This document shows positions 41,611 to 50,047 of a stretch of 64,000 nt of DNA, one piece after another. Under the pieces are notes generated by a model, which worked only from the letters and a program-made list of their open reading frames with translations, was not told the origin of the DNA and searched no databases. This DNA comes from Actinoallomurus sp040655075 (lineage in GTDB: Bacteria; Actinomycetota; Actinomycetes; Streptosporangiales; Streptosporangiaceae): the NCBI RefSeq assembly GCF_040655075.1, contig NZ_JBFAJC010000004.1, positions 248,001 to 312,000 on the forward strand, read 5' to 3'. Within the stretch, counting starts at the first letter, position 1. Each line of letters begins with the position of its first letter. The translations under genes and the position numbers were made by a program.

Positions 41611-41831
41611 TGGGGGATCAGTACCGGCCCTCGACGGAGACGTGCTCCCAGGCGTCCAGGTCGGCCGCCGATCCGGTGCGGACCGGAGGCACATCGGCGT
41701 GCCCCGGAGAGCCGGAGTAGGGCTGGCCCTACCCGGACGGGTCTACCGCATGTCGGCATTCCGCCCTACTGATCTGCGGGCTCGCCGTCGGTTGGCTGGC
41801 ATCGACCCGCCCCCGACGCAGGAGCACCCGC

Positions 41832-42370
41832 ATGACGATCACCGTCTTCCCTCCGCCGATCACCGGCCACCCGGGCGACCCGCGGAAGCGCGTGCGCCGC
41901 GCCGGTCGACGTCGCGAGCCGGACCGCCGGGTGTTCGCGGCGGAGCCGCAGATGTACGCGCTGTTCGCCGGGTTCGCCGATGTCTTCGCCGCCATGGCGG
42001 GAACGGCCGCGCATCGCGCCTGGGGAACGGCCGCGGCGGTCGGCTACGCGTGCGCCGCGCTCGTCGCCGTCACGAGCCGGACCGCCGGAAGGGCGTGCGC
42101 GTTCGCGGGCGCGGCACTGGTCCCGCTCGCCGTGCTCATCGCCACCGGAAAGGCCCAGGAGGAGGTCTCCGTGGTGGCGCGGTCCGGCGCCGCGCTCCTG
42201 CGCCACGGCACGCCGTACCCGCCGGTGCCCGGCACGGTGTACACCGCCTACGACCCGTACCTGCCGGGGATGGCGGTGTTCGGGCTGACCGGGCTGGATC
42301 CGCGGGTCCTGTTCACGGGCGTGTTCGCCGCCGCCTCGATCCTGGAAGCGCCTGCCCGTACGGGTCCCGC
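41832..42370 (+). pseudogene. Truncated polytopic membrane protein (DUF2029/GT87-like start)
   Basis: From ATG 41832 the frame encodes an N-terminal cytosolic part, then MYALFAGFADVFAAMAGTAA and membrane helices to about residue 175. SGAALLRHGTPYPP, followed by TAYDPYLPGMAVFGL, is typical of DUF2029/GT87-like integral membrane proteins, which continue for several more helices. Here the sequence loses sense after FTGVFAAASILEA, near 42350, where it becomes antisense to the MarR gene. The open frame runs on to 42689 but is not hydrophobic. A deletion has probably removed the C-terminal two thirds. Confidence 0.65.
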
Positions 42371-42404
42371 GTGCCGACGCTTCGGCCCCGGTCCTCGCAT
42401 GGGG

Positions 42405-42905
42405 TCAGGGAGTCGCCGGCCGCCAGTCGCGTACCTCGTGGGCCCAGGCGGTCAGACCGGTCACGAATCCCTCCCGGTCCTGCGGAGAAAGGTCGCGCAG
42501 GACGCGCACCAGCGGGGCGGACCGTCGGGCGATGAACGCCTCGATCATCGGACGATGCCGATCCGCGATGGACACCAGGGTGCGGCGGCGGTTGTCCGGG
42601 TCCTCCCGGCGCTCGACCCATCCGGCCCGGCTGAGGTCGCCGACGAGCTCGCTGGCGGTCGACAGGGAGATGCCCAGGCGGCGCGATAGTTCGGTCACGG
42701 TCATCGCATGGGTGCCCAGCAGGTGGGGGAGCGCGGCTCCGTGCCGAGCGGTGAGCCCATGCGTGCGGAAGGCCTCGAGGATCTCCCCGGACATGTCGCC
42801 CCGCGCTCGCTGGAAGTAGGCCGCCACCAGCGGAATGAGGGCCAGCACCTCGCGGTATTCCGCCGGGATCGGCGCGTCGGCCGGAGAGGGAGGGGTGTCG
42901 CTCAC
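42405..42905 (-). CDS. MarR family transcriptional regulator
   Basis: 166 residues. GAALPHLLGTHAMTVTELSR and RLGISLSTASELVGDLSRAG form the winged helix, with the wing VERREDPDNRRRTLVSI, as in MarR proteins. It is divergent from the NmrA-like gene across 58 bp holding two symmetric ATTCG-type sites, so it most likely represses that gene and itself. Confidence 0.93.
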   Translation of the reverse strand: MSDTPPSPADAPIPAEYREVLALIPLVAAYFQRARGDMSGEILEAFRTHGLTARHGAALPHLLGTHAMTVTELSRRLGISLSTASELVGDLSRAGWVERREDPDNRRRTLVSIADRHRPMIEAFIARRSAPLVRVLRDLSPQDREGFVTGLTAWAHEVRDWRPATP

Positions 42906-42920
42906 GAGGCTCAGTCTATA

Positions 42921-42954
42921 TATTCGGATATCCCAAGTATTCGATTATCCGAAT
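42921..42954. promoter_or_regulatory. Candidate MarR operator pair
   Basis: ATTCGGATA (42922-42930) and TATCCGAAT (42946-42954) are perfect inverted arms. The second half also forms ATTCG-ATTATC-CGAAT (42939-42954), and TATTCG recurs at a 17-bp interval. The AT-rich element lies between the divergent MarR and NmrA-like starts. Confidence 0.7.
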
Positions 42955-42963
42955 GGAGATGTG

Positions 42964-43788
42964 ATGATCCTTGTGACGGGAGCGACCGGGAACGTCGGCC
43001 GGAATGTGATCGAACAGCTGGTGGAGGCGGGCGAGGAGGTCCGCGCCCTCACGCGCAGGCCCGACCGGGCCGGCCTGCCGGACACGGTCGAGGTCGTCCG
43101 GGGAGACCTCGCCGAGCCGGACACCCTGCCCGCCGCGCTCCGCGGCGTCGAGGCGGCGTTCCTGTTTCCGGTGCCCGGGCGGGTCCCCGGATTCATCGAC
43201 GTGGCCGAGGAGACCGGCCTTCGCCGCGTCGTCCTGCTGTCCGCCTCCGCGGTCACGTACGAGCGGCCGAACGCGATCGGGCGCGTGCATCAAGGCGCCG
43301 AGCAGGCGGTCACCGGCGCCGGGCTCCCGTGGACGATCCTGCGGCCCGGCGCCTTCATGGCCAACGACCTGAACTGGGCAGGGCAGATCCGGGCCACCGG
43401 GGTGGTGCGTGGCATCGGGGACGGCGCCGCCACCGCCCCGATCGACGAACGCGACATCGCGGCCGTCGCCGTCCGCGCCCTCCTCGATGACGGACACGCT
43501 GGAAAGGCCTACCTGCTCACCGGCCCAGAGGCGCTGACCGAGCCGGAACGCGTCCGCGTCCTCGGTGAGGTGCTGGGCCGGCCGCTGCGATTCCAGGAGC
43601 TGTCGGTCGAGGAGGGACGTGCGGCGATGCTCGCGCACATGCCCGCCGAGGTCGTCGACTCCATGCTCGCCATGCGCGCGGAGGCCAAGGAGATGGCCGA
43701 GGTGTCGCCCGCTCCGGCCGACCTCCTCGGCCGGGCGCCGTACACCTACGCCGAATGGGCCGCCCACCACGCCACCGACTTCTCCTGA
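42964..43788 (+). CDS. NmrA-like NAD(P)-binding reductase
   Basis: 274 residues from ATG 42964. MILVTGATGNVGRNVIEQLV is the Rossmann NAD(P) motif of atypical short-chain dehydrogenases. LTRRPDRAGLPDTVEVVRGD, GLRRVVLLSASAV, PWTILRPGAFMANDL and DIAAVAVRALLDDG match the NmrA/quinone-oxidoreductase 2 group. The catalytic YxxxK is absent, as usual in that group. It is divergent from its probable MarR repressor; a redox or quinone-stress role is likely. A fragment of a paralogue's C-terminus lies at 41109-41154. Confidence 0.92.
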   Translation: MILVTGATGNVGRNVIEQLVEAGEEVRALTRRPDRAGLPDTVEVVRGDLAEPDTLPAALRGVEAAFLFPVPGRVPGFIDVAEETGLRRVVLLSASAVTYERPNAIGRVHQGAEQAVTGAGLPWTILRPGAFMANDLNWAGQIRATGVVRGIGDGAATAPIDERDIAAVAVRALLDDGHAGKAYLLTGPEALTEPERVRVLGEVLGRPLRFQELSVEEGRAAMLAHMPAEVVDSMLAMRAEAKEMAEVSPAPADLLGRAPYTYAEWAAHHATDFS

Positions 43789-43807
43789 CGCCCGATCAGC
43801 GGCGGCC

Positions 43808-43830
43808 GGCGGACGGCTTCGCCGCCCGCC
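43808..43830. terminator. Hairpin between the NmrA-like and LacI genes
   Basis: GGCGGACGGC (43808-43817) and GCCGCCCGCC (43821-43830) form a 10-bp stem with one mismatch and a 3-base loop between convergent genes. Confidence 0.55.
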
Positions 43831-43837
43831 TGCGTTC

Positions 43838-44911
43838 CTAGGAAAGGGGCGTCGCGGTGCTGCTGCGGACGATCAGGGAGGGGTCGATGACCAGGTGCGG
43901 CTCGTCGGGGCTGTTGCCCTCGATCCGGTCGAGGAGCAGCCGGATGCTGGCCTTGCCGACCGTTTCGAAGTCCTGGCGGACCGTCGTCAGCGGCGGCGCG
44001 AAGTACTCGGCCTCGGGGATGTCGTCGAATCCGGCGACGGCCACGTAGTCCGGCACGCGTACGCCCGCCTCGCGGAAGGCGCGCAGCACCCCGAGGGCCA
44101 TCTGGTCGTTGGCGACGAACACGGCCGTCAGGGCGGTGGCCCGTCCCGCGGCACCGACCGCCTGCCCGGCGAGCTGCTGCCCGGCCCGGTAGCCGGACAG
44201 CGGGCTCCAGTCGCCGAGCAGGGGAGGCGGGGGCTCGGCCCCTGCGTCTTCCAGGGCCGCGCGCCACCCGGCCATGCGCGACTCCGCCTCGATCCAGTCC
44301 TGCGGGCCGGCGACATGCCAGACGGTGCGGTGACCGGCGGCGAGCAGGTGCTCGGTGATCAGCCGTGCGCCCAGGTGCTGGTTCACCGAGACGCCGGGGA
44401 TGTCGAGGTCGTGTCCGCCCTCCACGGTCACGATGGGGAAGGGGCGTCGCATCGTCGACAGCGCGACGACCGCCTGGCGCTGTGGGGTGATGACGACCGC
44501 ACCCTCGACGCCCCACTCGCCCAGGTGCTCCAGCGCCTGGGTCAGGGACTCACGGCTCAGCCGGCGGAGGTTCACGGTGGAGGTCAGGAACCCTTCGGCG
44601 CGGGCGGCCTCCTCGATGCCGGCGAGGGTGCTGGCCGGGCCGAACAGGGCCGTGTTGACGGCGACGACGCCCAGGGTGTGCGTGCGGCTGGTGGCCAGCG
44701 CACGGGCCGAGGAGTTGCGGCGATAGCCGAGGTCCTTGATCGCCCGGAGCACCTCCGCGCGGGTGCTGTCCCGTACGTTCGGGTGGCCGCGGAGGACGCG
44801 CGACACGGTCTGATGGGACACCCCGACCGCCCGCGCGACATCCTCCATGGTCGGACGGCGCAGCGGAACGTCATCCAGGGGCGAGGGCAGGACTCCTCCC
44901 TCCGGGTTCAC
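43838..44911 (-). CDS. LacI family transcriptional repressor
   Basis: 357 residues. The helix-turn-helix TMEDVARAVGVSHQTVSRVL and hinge STRAEVLRAIKDLGYRRNSS are followed by a periplasmic-binding-protein-like sugar domain (TLGVVAVNTALFGPASTLAG, VFVANDQMALGVLRAFREAG and VPDYVAVAGFDDIPEAEYFA). It is divergent from the GH51 gene, whose promoter holds a near-perfect LacI-type operator, so it should repress that gene until an arabinose-containing sugar appears. The first 19 residues before the HTH are an extra. Confidence 0.94.
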   Translation of the reverse strand: MNPEGGVLPSPLDDVPLRRPTMEDVARAVGVSHQTVSRVLRGHPNVRDSTRAEVLRAIKDLGYRRNSSARALATSRTHTLGVVAVNTALFGPASTLAGIEEAARAEGFLTSTVNLRRLSRESLTQALEHLGEWGVEGAVVITPQRQAVVALSTMRRPFPIVTVEGGHDLDIPGVSVNQHLGARLITEHLLAAGHRTVWHVAGPQDWIEAESRMAGWRAALEDAGAEPPPPLLGDWSPLSGYRAGQQLAGQAVGAAGRATALTAVFVANDQMALGVLRAFREAGVRVPDYVAVAGFDDIPEAEYFAPPLTTVRQDFETVGKASIRLLLDRIEGNSPDEPHLVIDPSLIVRSSTATPLS

Positions 44912-45027
44912 GTCCTGTTCGGTCCATGTTCGCGCTCACAACTTACCGGGGTCAAGCGACGGACCGAGGTCGTACGGCCCCTCCAGAGGCGCCTCGAAAC
45001 ATGACCTGGCGGGTCCGTTGACACGTC

Positions 45028-45049
45028 GTATTGTGAGCGCTAACAATAC
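45028..45049. promoter_or_regulatory. LacI-type operator O1
   Basis: A 22-bp palindrome with arms GTATTGT and ACAATAC around GAGCGCTA; only one symmetric pair mismatches. The core TGTGAGCGCTAACA is the canonical LacI-family operator. It overlaps the -10 zone of the GH51 promoter, so bound repressor would block RNA polymerase. Confidence 0.85.
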
Positions 45050-45187
45050 CGGGGCAATGCGCACTTAACTCGCTCGATACCACACCGATCGACCCAGTTA
45101 CCCGAGGCTGAGACCGTTCACCCGACGGCGCGCCTCCTCCTGCCAGCCGAGGGTTCGGCGCGAATCCTCGCTCGCCGACGCGAGCTT

Positions 45188-45201
45188 TGTTAGCGGTCTC
45201 A
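45188..45201. promoter_or_regulatory. Possible second LacI-type operator O2
   Basis: TGTTAGCGGTCTCA matches the reverse complement of the O1 core (TGTTAGCGCTCACA) at 12 of 14 positions. It lies about 155 bp downstream of O1 in the GH51 leader, a spacing that would allow looping. Confidence 0.5.
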
Positions 45202-45270
45202 TTCCGAGAGGACCACGTCCCGCTGCTCGAAATACGGAGCCCACGGATCCCCCAGAAACCGGAAGGCGCC

Positions 45271-48200
45271 ATGTTCACATCGAATCGCAATGGCCGACGA
45301 TGGCCGGCCGGCAGAGCACGCACCCGAGCCGCGCTCGTGGTCACGGCATGTTCGGCGTTGCTCGCCGGCGTGCTGACGACCACGGGCGTGGCCGCCGCCG
45401 ACGGCCCCGCCCTGGCCGGCCACTGGACGCTCGACGAGGGCAGCGGCACCGCCGCCGCCGACTCCTCCGGCAATGGGAACACCGGCACGCTGGGATCGGG
45501 CGCGACCTGGACCGGCGGGCAGATCGGCCCGCACGCGGTCCAGTTCAACGGCACCGGCAACGGCAACGTGGACATCCCCCAGCCGGTGGTGGACACCTCG
45601 CAGAGCTTCACCGTCTCCGCCTGGGTGAAGCTCGACTCCACCTCCGGCTACCAGACCGCGGTCAGCATCGACGGTGGCCAGATCAGCGGCTTCTACCTGC
45701 AGCTGAGCGCCGCGTCCGGCGGGTTCTCCTTCACCCGCCGGACCGCCGACGACTCGAACGCGACCGAGGTCCGCGCGGACTCCGGGGTCTCGCCGACCGC
45801 CGGCACGTGGTACCACCTCGTCGGCGTGGACGACGCCGCGTCCGGCAGGCTGAAGGTCTACGTCGACGGCGACGACGGCACCGACGCCGCGTACACCTCG
45901 GGGTGGAAGGCCACCGGGCACACGCTCATCGGCCGCGGGAAGTACGGCGGCGGCCCGGTCGACTTCGTCCACGGGGCAGTGGACGACGTGCGGTTCTACC
46001 AGGGGGCGCTGACCGCCGGCCAGGTGGAGGCGCTCGAGGAGGCCGGGCACTGGACGTACGACGAGGGCAGCGGCACCACCGCCGCCGACTCCTCCGGCAA
46101 CGCCCACACCGGCATTCTCGGATCGGGCGCGAGCTGGACGACCGGCCGGGTCGGCGCGCACGCCGTCGCACTGAACGGCACCGCGAACGGCGAGGTCACC
46201 TCCCAGAGCCCCACCGTCGACACCGGCGGTTCGTTCTCCGTCTCCGCCTGGGCGAGGCTCGACCAGACCACCGGCGATCAGGACCTCACGAGCGTGGACG
46301 GCTCACAGGTCAGCGCGTACGAGCTGCAGCTACGCGGCGGAAGGTTCGCGTTCGCCCGGCCGGCCGCGGACTCCTCGTCGGCGGCCGTCGCGTACGCCGC
46401 GGCGAGCACCGCTCCGAAGGCGGGCCAGTGGTACCACCTCGTCGGCGTGGACGACGCCGCCGCGGGGAGGCTGCAGCTCTACGTCAACGGCCTGCCGGCC
46501 GGCTCCGCCGCGTACACGTCGCCGTGGAAGGCCACCGGTGACACGGTCATCGGGGCCGGCCGTGCGGGCGGCGCCGCGGCGAACTTCCTCCACGGCGCCG
46601 TGGACGACGTGCGGATGTACGGCTACGCGATGTCCCTCCACCAGGTGCAGGACCTCGCCGGCAACATCGGCGGCACGCTGAGCGTCGACGCGGGCACGTC
46701 GCTGCACTCGCTGCCGTCCACCTTCTTCGGCCTGATGACCGAGGACATCAACCACTCGATGACCGGTGGCCTGTACCCCGAGCTGATCAACAACCGTTCG
46801 ATGATGGCCGACGCGTCCAAGCCGGTGGACTGGTCCGCGGTCGGTGCCGCGGCCATCTCCCTCGACCCCGGCAACCCGCTGAACACGGCGCTGACGCGCT
46901 CCCTCAAGGTGGACGTGCAGAGCGCCCGCGCGGGCGTCGCCAACGGCGGCTACTGGGGCATCCCGGTCACCCCGCGGAAGACGTACAAGGTCTCGTTCTT
47001 CGCCAAGGCGAGCGCCGGCTTCACCGGCCCGCTGACCGTGGACATCGAGAGCACCGACGGCACCAAGGTGTACGCGAGCGCCGACGTCCACGGCGTGGGC
47101 GGCGACTGGAAGTGGTTCACCGCGACACTGCGCACCAAGGCGGACGCGCCGACGACCGCCGACGCCCGCTTCGTCCTGTCCACGAGCGGCAACGCGGGCC
47201 GGACCCTGTGGCTGGACAACGTCTCGGTCTTCCCGCCCACGTACAAGAACGTCAAGAACGGACTACGCCCCGACCTGATGAAGCTGTTCGCCGGGCTCAA
47301 GCCCGCCTTCATCCGCGAACCGGGCGGCAACTACCTCGAAGGCAACACCATCGGCACCCGGTTCGACTGGAAGAAGACCATCGGACCCGTCTGGACCCGG
47401 CCCGGTCACCCGGACGACGCCTGGGGCTACTGGTCCACCGACGGCATGGGCCTGCTTGAGTACCTGGAGTGGTGCGAGCAGCTGGGCGCGGAACCGATGC
47501 TGGCGGTCTACGCGGGCTACTCGCTGAACGGCAGCCACGTGGCGCAGGACCAGCTCCAGCCGTACGTCCAGGACGCCCTGGACGAGATCGAGTACGCGAC
47601 CGGCCCCGTGACGAGCACGTGGGGCAGGAAGCGGGCCGAGGACGGGCACCCCGCACCGTTCAGGATCCGCTACGTGGAGATCGGCAACGAGGACTGGTTC
47701 GACCGGTCCGGCAGCTACAACGGCTACCGGTTCCCCATGTTCTACGACGCGATCAAGAAGGCGTACCCGTCGATGCAGCTGATCGCCACCACCGGCGTGA
47801 CCTCACGGACGCCCGACATCGTCGACGATCACTACTACCAGTCCCCGGGCTGGATGAACACCCACGCCAACCTGTACGACAGCCACTCCCGCAGCGGGCC
47901 GAAGGTCCTGGTGGGTGAGTGGGCCGCTCAGGAAGGCGCGCCCACGCCGGACCTGAACGCCGCGATCGGCGACGCGTCCTGGCTCACCGGCCTGGAACGC
48001 AACTCCGACCTGGTCATCCAGGAGGCGTACGCCCCGATGCTCGTCAACGTCCACGACGATCGCTGGAAGACCAACCTCATCGGGTTCGACGCGCTGACCA
48101 GTTACGGTTCGCCCAGCTACTACGCGCAGAAGATGCTGGCGCGCAACCACGGCGACCAGGTGATCGGCGCGACGTACACCGGCGTCGGCGGCATCAACGT

Positions 48201-48474
48201 CGTCGCGACGAAGGACAGCCGGAGCGGCCGGATCTACCTGACGGTGGTCAACCCGAGCTCCGCGTCCCAGCCGGTCGGCGTCGACCTCAGCGGCGCGGGA
48301 CACATCGGGCGGAGGGGCACCGCGACGGTGCTCAGCTCCGCGCACCCGGCCGACACCAACACCATCTCCCAACCCGCCAACGTGGTGCCGAAGACCACGA
48401 CCATCACCGGACTCGGCTCCACCTTCACGCACACGGTCCCGGCCTACTCGGTCACCGTGCTCACCCTGAACTGA
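45271..48474 (+). CDS. Secreted alpha-L-arabinofuranosidase, GH51 type, with two LamG domains
   Basis: 1067 residues from ATG 45271 with GGAAGG six bases upstream. A long signal peptide (RTRAALVVTACSALLAGVLT, ending near Ala43) precedes two tandem concanavalin-like LamG domains, about 49-250 and 259-470, each beginning GHWT(L/Y)DEGSGT and ending HGAVDDVR. A CBM4_9-like region (about 540-655) is embedded before the catalytic barrel. VEIGNEDWF places the acid/base at Glu807, and VLVGEWAAQ the nucleophile at Glu883. It should release arabinose from plant arabinan or arabinoxylan. Regulation by the divergent LacI protein is strongly indicated. Confidence 0.93.
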   Translation: MFTSNRNGRRWPAGRARTRAALVVTACSALLAGVLTTTGVAAADGPALAGHWTLDEGSGTAAADSSGNGNTGTLGSGATWTGGQIGPHAVQFNGTGNGNVDIPQPVVDTSQSFTVSAWVKLDSTSGYQTAVSIDGGQISGFYLQLSAASGGFSFTRRTADDSNATEVRADSGVSPTAGTWYHLVGVDDAASGRLKVYVDGDDGTDAAYTSGWKATGHTLIGRGKYGGGPVDFVHGAVDDVRFYQGALTAGQVEALEEAGHWTYDEGSGTTAADSSGNAHTGILGSGASWTTGRVGAHAVALNGTANGEVTSQSPTVDTGGSFSVSAWARLDQTTGDQDLTSVDGSQVSAYELQLRGGRFAFARPAADSSSAAVAYAAASTAPKAGQWYHLVGVDDAAAGRLQLYVNGLPAGSAAYTSPWKATGDTVIGAGRAGGAAANFLHGAVDDVRMYGYAMSLHQVQDLAGNIGGTLSVDAGTSLHSLPSTFFGLMTEDINHSMTGGLYPELINNRSMMADASKPVDWSAVGAAAISLDPGNPLNTALTRSLKVDVQSARAGVANGGYWGIPVTPRKTYKVSFFAKASAGFTGPLTVDIESTDGTKVYASADVHGVGGDWKWFTATLRTKADAPTTADARFVLSTSGNAGRTLWLDNVSVFPPTYKNVKNGLRPDLMKLFAGLKPAFIREPGGNYLEGNTIGTRFDWKKTIGPVWTRPGHPDDAWGYWSTDGMGLLEYLEWCEQLGAEPMLAVYAGYSLNGSHVAQDQLQPYVQDALDEIEYATGPVTSTWGRKRAEDGHPAPFRIRYVEIGNEDWFDRSGSYNGYRFPMFYDAIKKAYPSMQLIATTGVTSRTPDIVDDHYYQSPGWMNTHANLYDSHSRSGPKVLVGEWAAQEGAPTPDLNAAIGDASWLTGLERNSDLVIQEAYAPMLVNVHDDRWKTNLIGFDALTSYGSPSYYAQKMLARNHGDQVIGATYTGVGGINVVATKDSRSGRIYLTVVNPSSASQPVGVDLSGAGHIGRRGTATVLSSAHPADTNTISQPANVVPKTTTITGLGSTFTHTVPAYSVTVLTLN

Positions 48475-48492
48475 TCCCCACCGGCCCGGCCC

Positions 48493-48525
48493 GGCGCGGC
48501 GACCGCAGCACGCGGTCGCCGCGCC
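48493..48525. terminator. Perfect 14-bp hairpin after GH51
   Basis: GGCGCGGCGACCGC (48493-48506) pairs perfectly with GCGGTCGCCGCGCC (48512-48525) across a 5-base loop. It lies between convergent GH51 and SDR genes and can terminate both. Confidence 0.8.
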
Positions 48526-48535
48526 TCGGCGGCCG

Positions 48536-49381
48536 TCAGTGGCGGGTGTCCAACGAGACCGGCTCCCAGCGCTCCAGATCGGCCAACTGCCCCTGGAGCT
48601 TCCGCCGGATGCGCTCCACCGCCTCAGGACCGAGCGGCAGACGAAGCGGCGTGTCCTCCTCGTCGACGGCCCGGACGATCGCCTCGGCGGCCTTGACCGG
48701 GTCGTTCGGCTGCGCGCCGTCCTGGGCGGAGAATCGCTTCCGCAGCGCCCCGGCCGGCGTTTCCCGGTAGTCGTCGATCGGGTCGGCGAACCGCATCGAC
48801 CGGCCGGCGAAGTCCGTACGGAACGGCCCCGGCTCGACGATCGTGACCCGGATCCCGAGCGGCGCGACCTCTCCGGCCAGCGCCTCGGACATCCCTTCCA
48901 GGGCGAACTTGGAGGTCGCGTAGATGGCGTGGCCCGGGTTGCCGACCACGCCGCCGACCGAGGACATCTGCACGATGTGCCCGCTCCTGCGGGCCCGCAT
49001 GTGGGGGAGCACCGCCTGGGTCACGGCGATCACACCGAACACGTTGGTGGAGAGCACCGCCTGGATCTGCTCGTCGGACAACTCCTCCAGCGCGCCGAGC
49101 AGACCGTGGCCGGCGTTGTTGACCAGCACGTCGATCCGCCCGAACTCCTCGATCGCGGTGCCGACCGCGGTCGCCACCTGCGCCGGGTCGGTGACGTCAA
49201 GGGCGACCGCGCGGACGCGGTCCGGCGCCCGCTCCACCAGGTCCTTGACCGCCTGCGGATCCCGCGCCGTGGCGACGACACGCTCACCGCGGGCGAGCAC
49301 GGCATCGGCGATCGCACGCCCGAGGCCGCTGCTGGTGCCGGTGATGAACCACACGCGGGCGTCGTTTCCCGTGTCAGGCAT
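48536..49381 (-). CDS. Short-chain dehydrogenase/reductase
   Basis: 281 residues. The nucleotide motif TGTSSGLGRA, DVLVNNAGHG, the catalytic Ser in QMSSVGGVVG and YATSK are complete for a classical SDR; VEPGPFRTDFAG follows as usual. Length and C-terminal extension resemble the DltE/YdfG-like and SDR5 families acting on hydroxy-acyl or ketone substrates. It is divergent from a MarR regulator across an almost perfect 27-bp palindrome, so it is probably that regulator's target. Confidence 0.94.
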   Translation of the reverse strand: MPDTGNDARVWFITGTSSGLGRAIADAVLARGERVVATARDPQAVKDLVERAPDRVRAVALDVTDPAQVATAVGTAIEEFGRIDVLVNNAGHGLLGALEELSDEQIQAVLSTNVFGVIAVTQAVLPHMRARRSGHIVQMSSVGGVVGNPGHAIYATSKFALEGMSEALAGEVAPLGIRVTIVEPGPFRTDFAGRSMRFADPIDDYRETPAGALRKRFSAQDGAQPNDPVKAAEAIVRAVDEEDTPLRLPLGPEAVERIRRKLQGQLADLERWEPVSLDTRH

Positions 49382-49405
49382 ACTCGACCCTTCTCAGTAG
49401 GTTAA

Positions 49406-49432
49406 TTTGAGCATCAAAGTTTGATCCTCAAA
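49406..49432. promoter_or_regulatory. Near-perfect 27-bp MarR operator
   Basis: TTTGAGCATCAAA and TTTGATCCTCAAA flank a central G. The two halves are reverse complements with a single mismatch. The element lies between the SDR start (49381) and the MarR start (49459) in a strongly AT-rich patch. Confidence 0.85.
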
Positions 49433-49458
49433 GTATTTTAGTTCGAAGGATGTGTCCA

Positions 49459-50019
49459 GTGGCCGAAGAGCACGACGAGCTCCCGCCCGACTCGGTGGGC
49501 GCCGACTTCGCGGAGTGGATCGAGCAGATGCCCTCCGGCGTCGACCCCGTAGTCGAGGCCGCACGCCAGCGGATCGGCCGGATCGCGCGGCAGTTCGAGC
49601 GCGTCCTCGAACGCGTCGCCGACCGGCAGGGCGTCACCGTCGGAGACTGGGCCGCGCTGTCCGTCCTGCAGCGCTCCGGCCCGCCGTACGAACGCACGCC
49701 CAAGCAACTGGCCGACGCCCTCGGCCTGACACCCGGCACCATCAGCGTGCGCATCGACCGCCTCGCCCGAGCCGGTCTCGTCGAGCCGGCGCCCGCCGCC
49801 GACGGCCGCAGCCGCCCGATCCGCCTGACGGCGGAGGGGCGCCGCCTCTGGAGCGACGCCACCGCGCAACGCACGATCGAGGACCGGCGCCTGTTCGAGC
49901 TCGCACTCGACAGGGAGGAGCTCGACCGCCTCAACGCACTGCTCGGCCCACTGCTGGCCCGCCTCGAAGCGGAGTTCGGCCCCGCGCCGCGCCACGACCG
50001 GCTGCGCCCCGGCAGCTGA
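49459..50019 (+). CDS. MarR family transcriptional regulator
   Basis: 186 residues from GTG 49459, preferred because GAAGGA lies eight bases upstream; ATG 49450 would add three residues but has no space for a ribosome site. VTVGDWAALSVLQRSGPPYE, RTPKQLADALGLTPGTISVR and IDRLARAGLVEPAPAADGRS are the MarR winged helix. The symmetrical site between it and the SDR gene indicates mutual control. The ligand is unknown. Confidence 0.92.
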   Translation: MAEEHDELPPDSVGADFAEWIEQMPSGVDPVVEAARQRIGRIARQFERVLERVADRQGVTVGDWAALSVLQRSGPPYERTPKQLADALGLTPGTISVRIDRLARAGLVEPAPAADGRSRPIRLTAEGRRLWSDATAQRTIEDRRLFELALDREELDRLNALLGPLLARLEAEFGPAPRHDRLRPGS

Positions 50020-50047
50020 GGCCGATGCCCGCCTTGGTCACGACGGC

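Larger units (their letters stand above)
41038..41741. repeat. 59-bp module present in two direct copies (41038-41096 and 41683-41741)
   Basis: The copies match at about 53 of 59 positions by eye. Each contains GGAGAGCCGGAGTAGGGCTG and the palindrome GTAGGGC-TG-GCCC(T/C)AC (41072-41087 with one mismatch; 41717-41732 perfect). One copy lies 24 bp upstream of the ABC ATPase start, the other about 90 bp upstream of the truncated membrane-protein gene. A shared operator or promoter module is likely. Confidence 0.8.
44912..45270. promoter_or_regulatory. Regulatory region between LacI and GH51 genes
   Basis: This 359-bp gap contains no supportable gene. TTGACA at 45018-45023 is a good -35 box facing the GH51 gene, with an AT-rich -10 zone around 45041-45049 inside the first operator. 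A second, weaker operator lies at 45188-45201. GGAAGG at 45259-45264 is the GH51 ribosome site. Confidence 0.65.
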
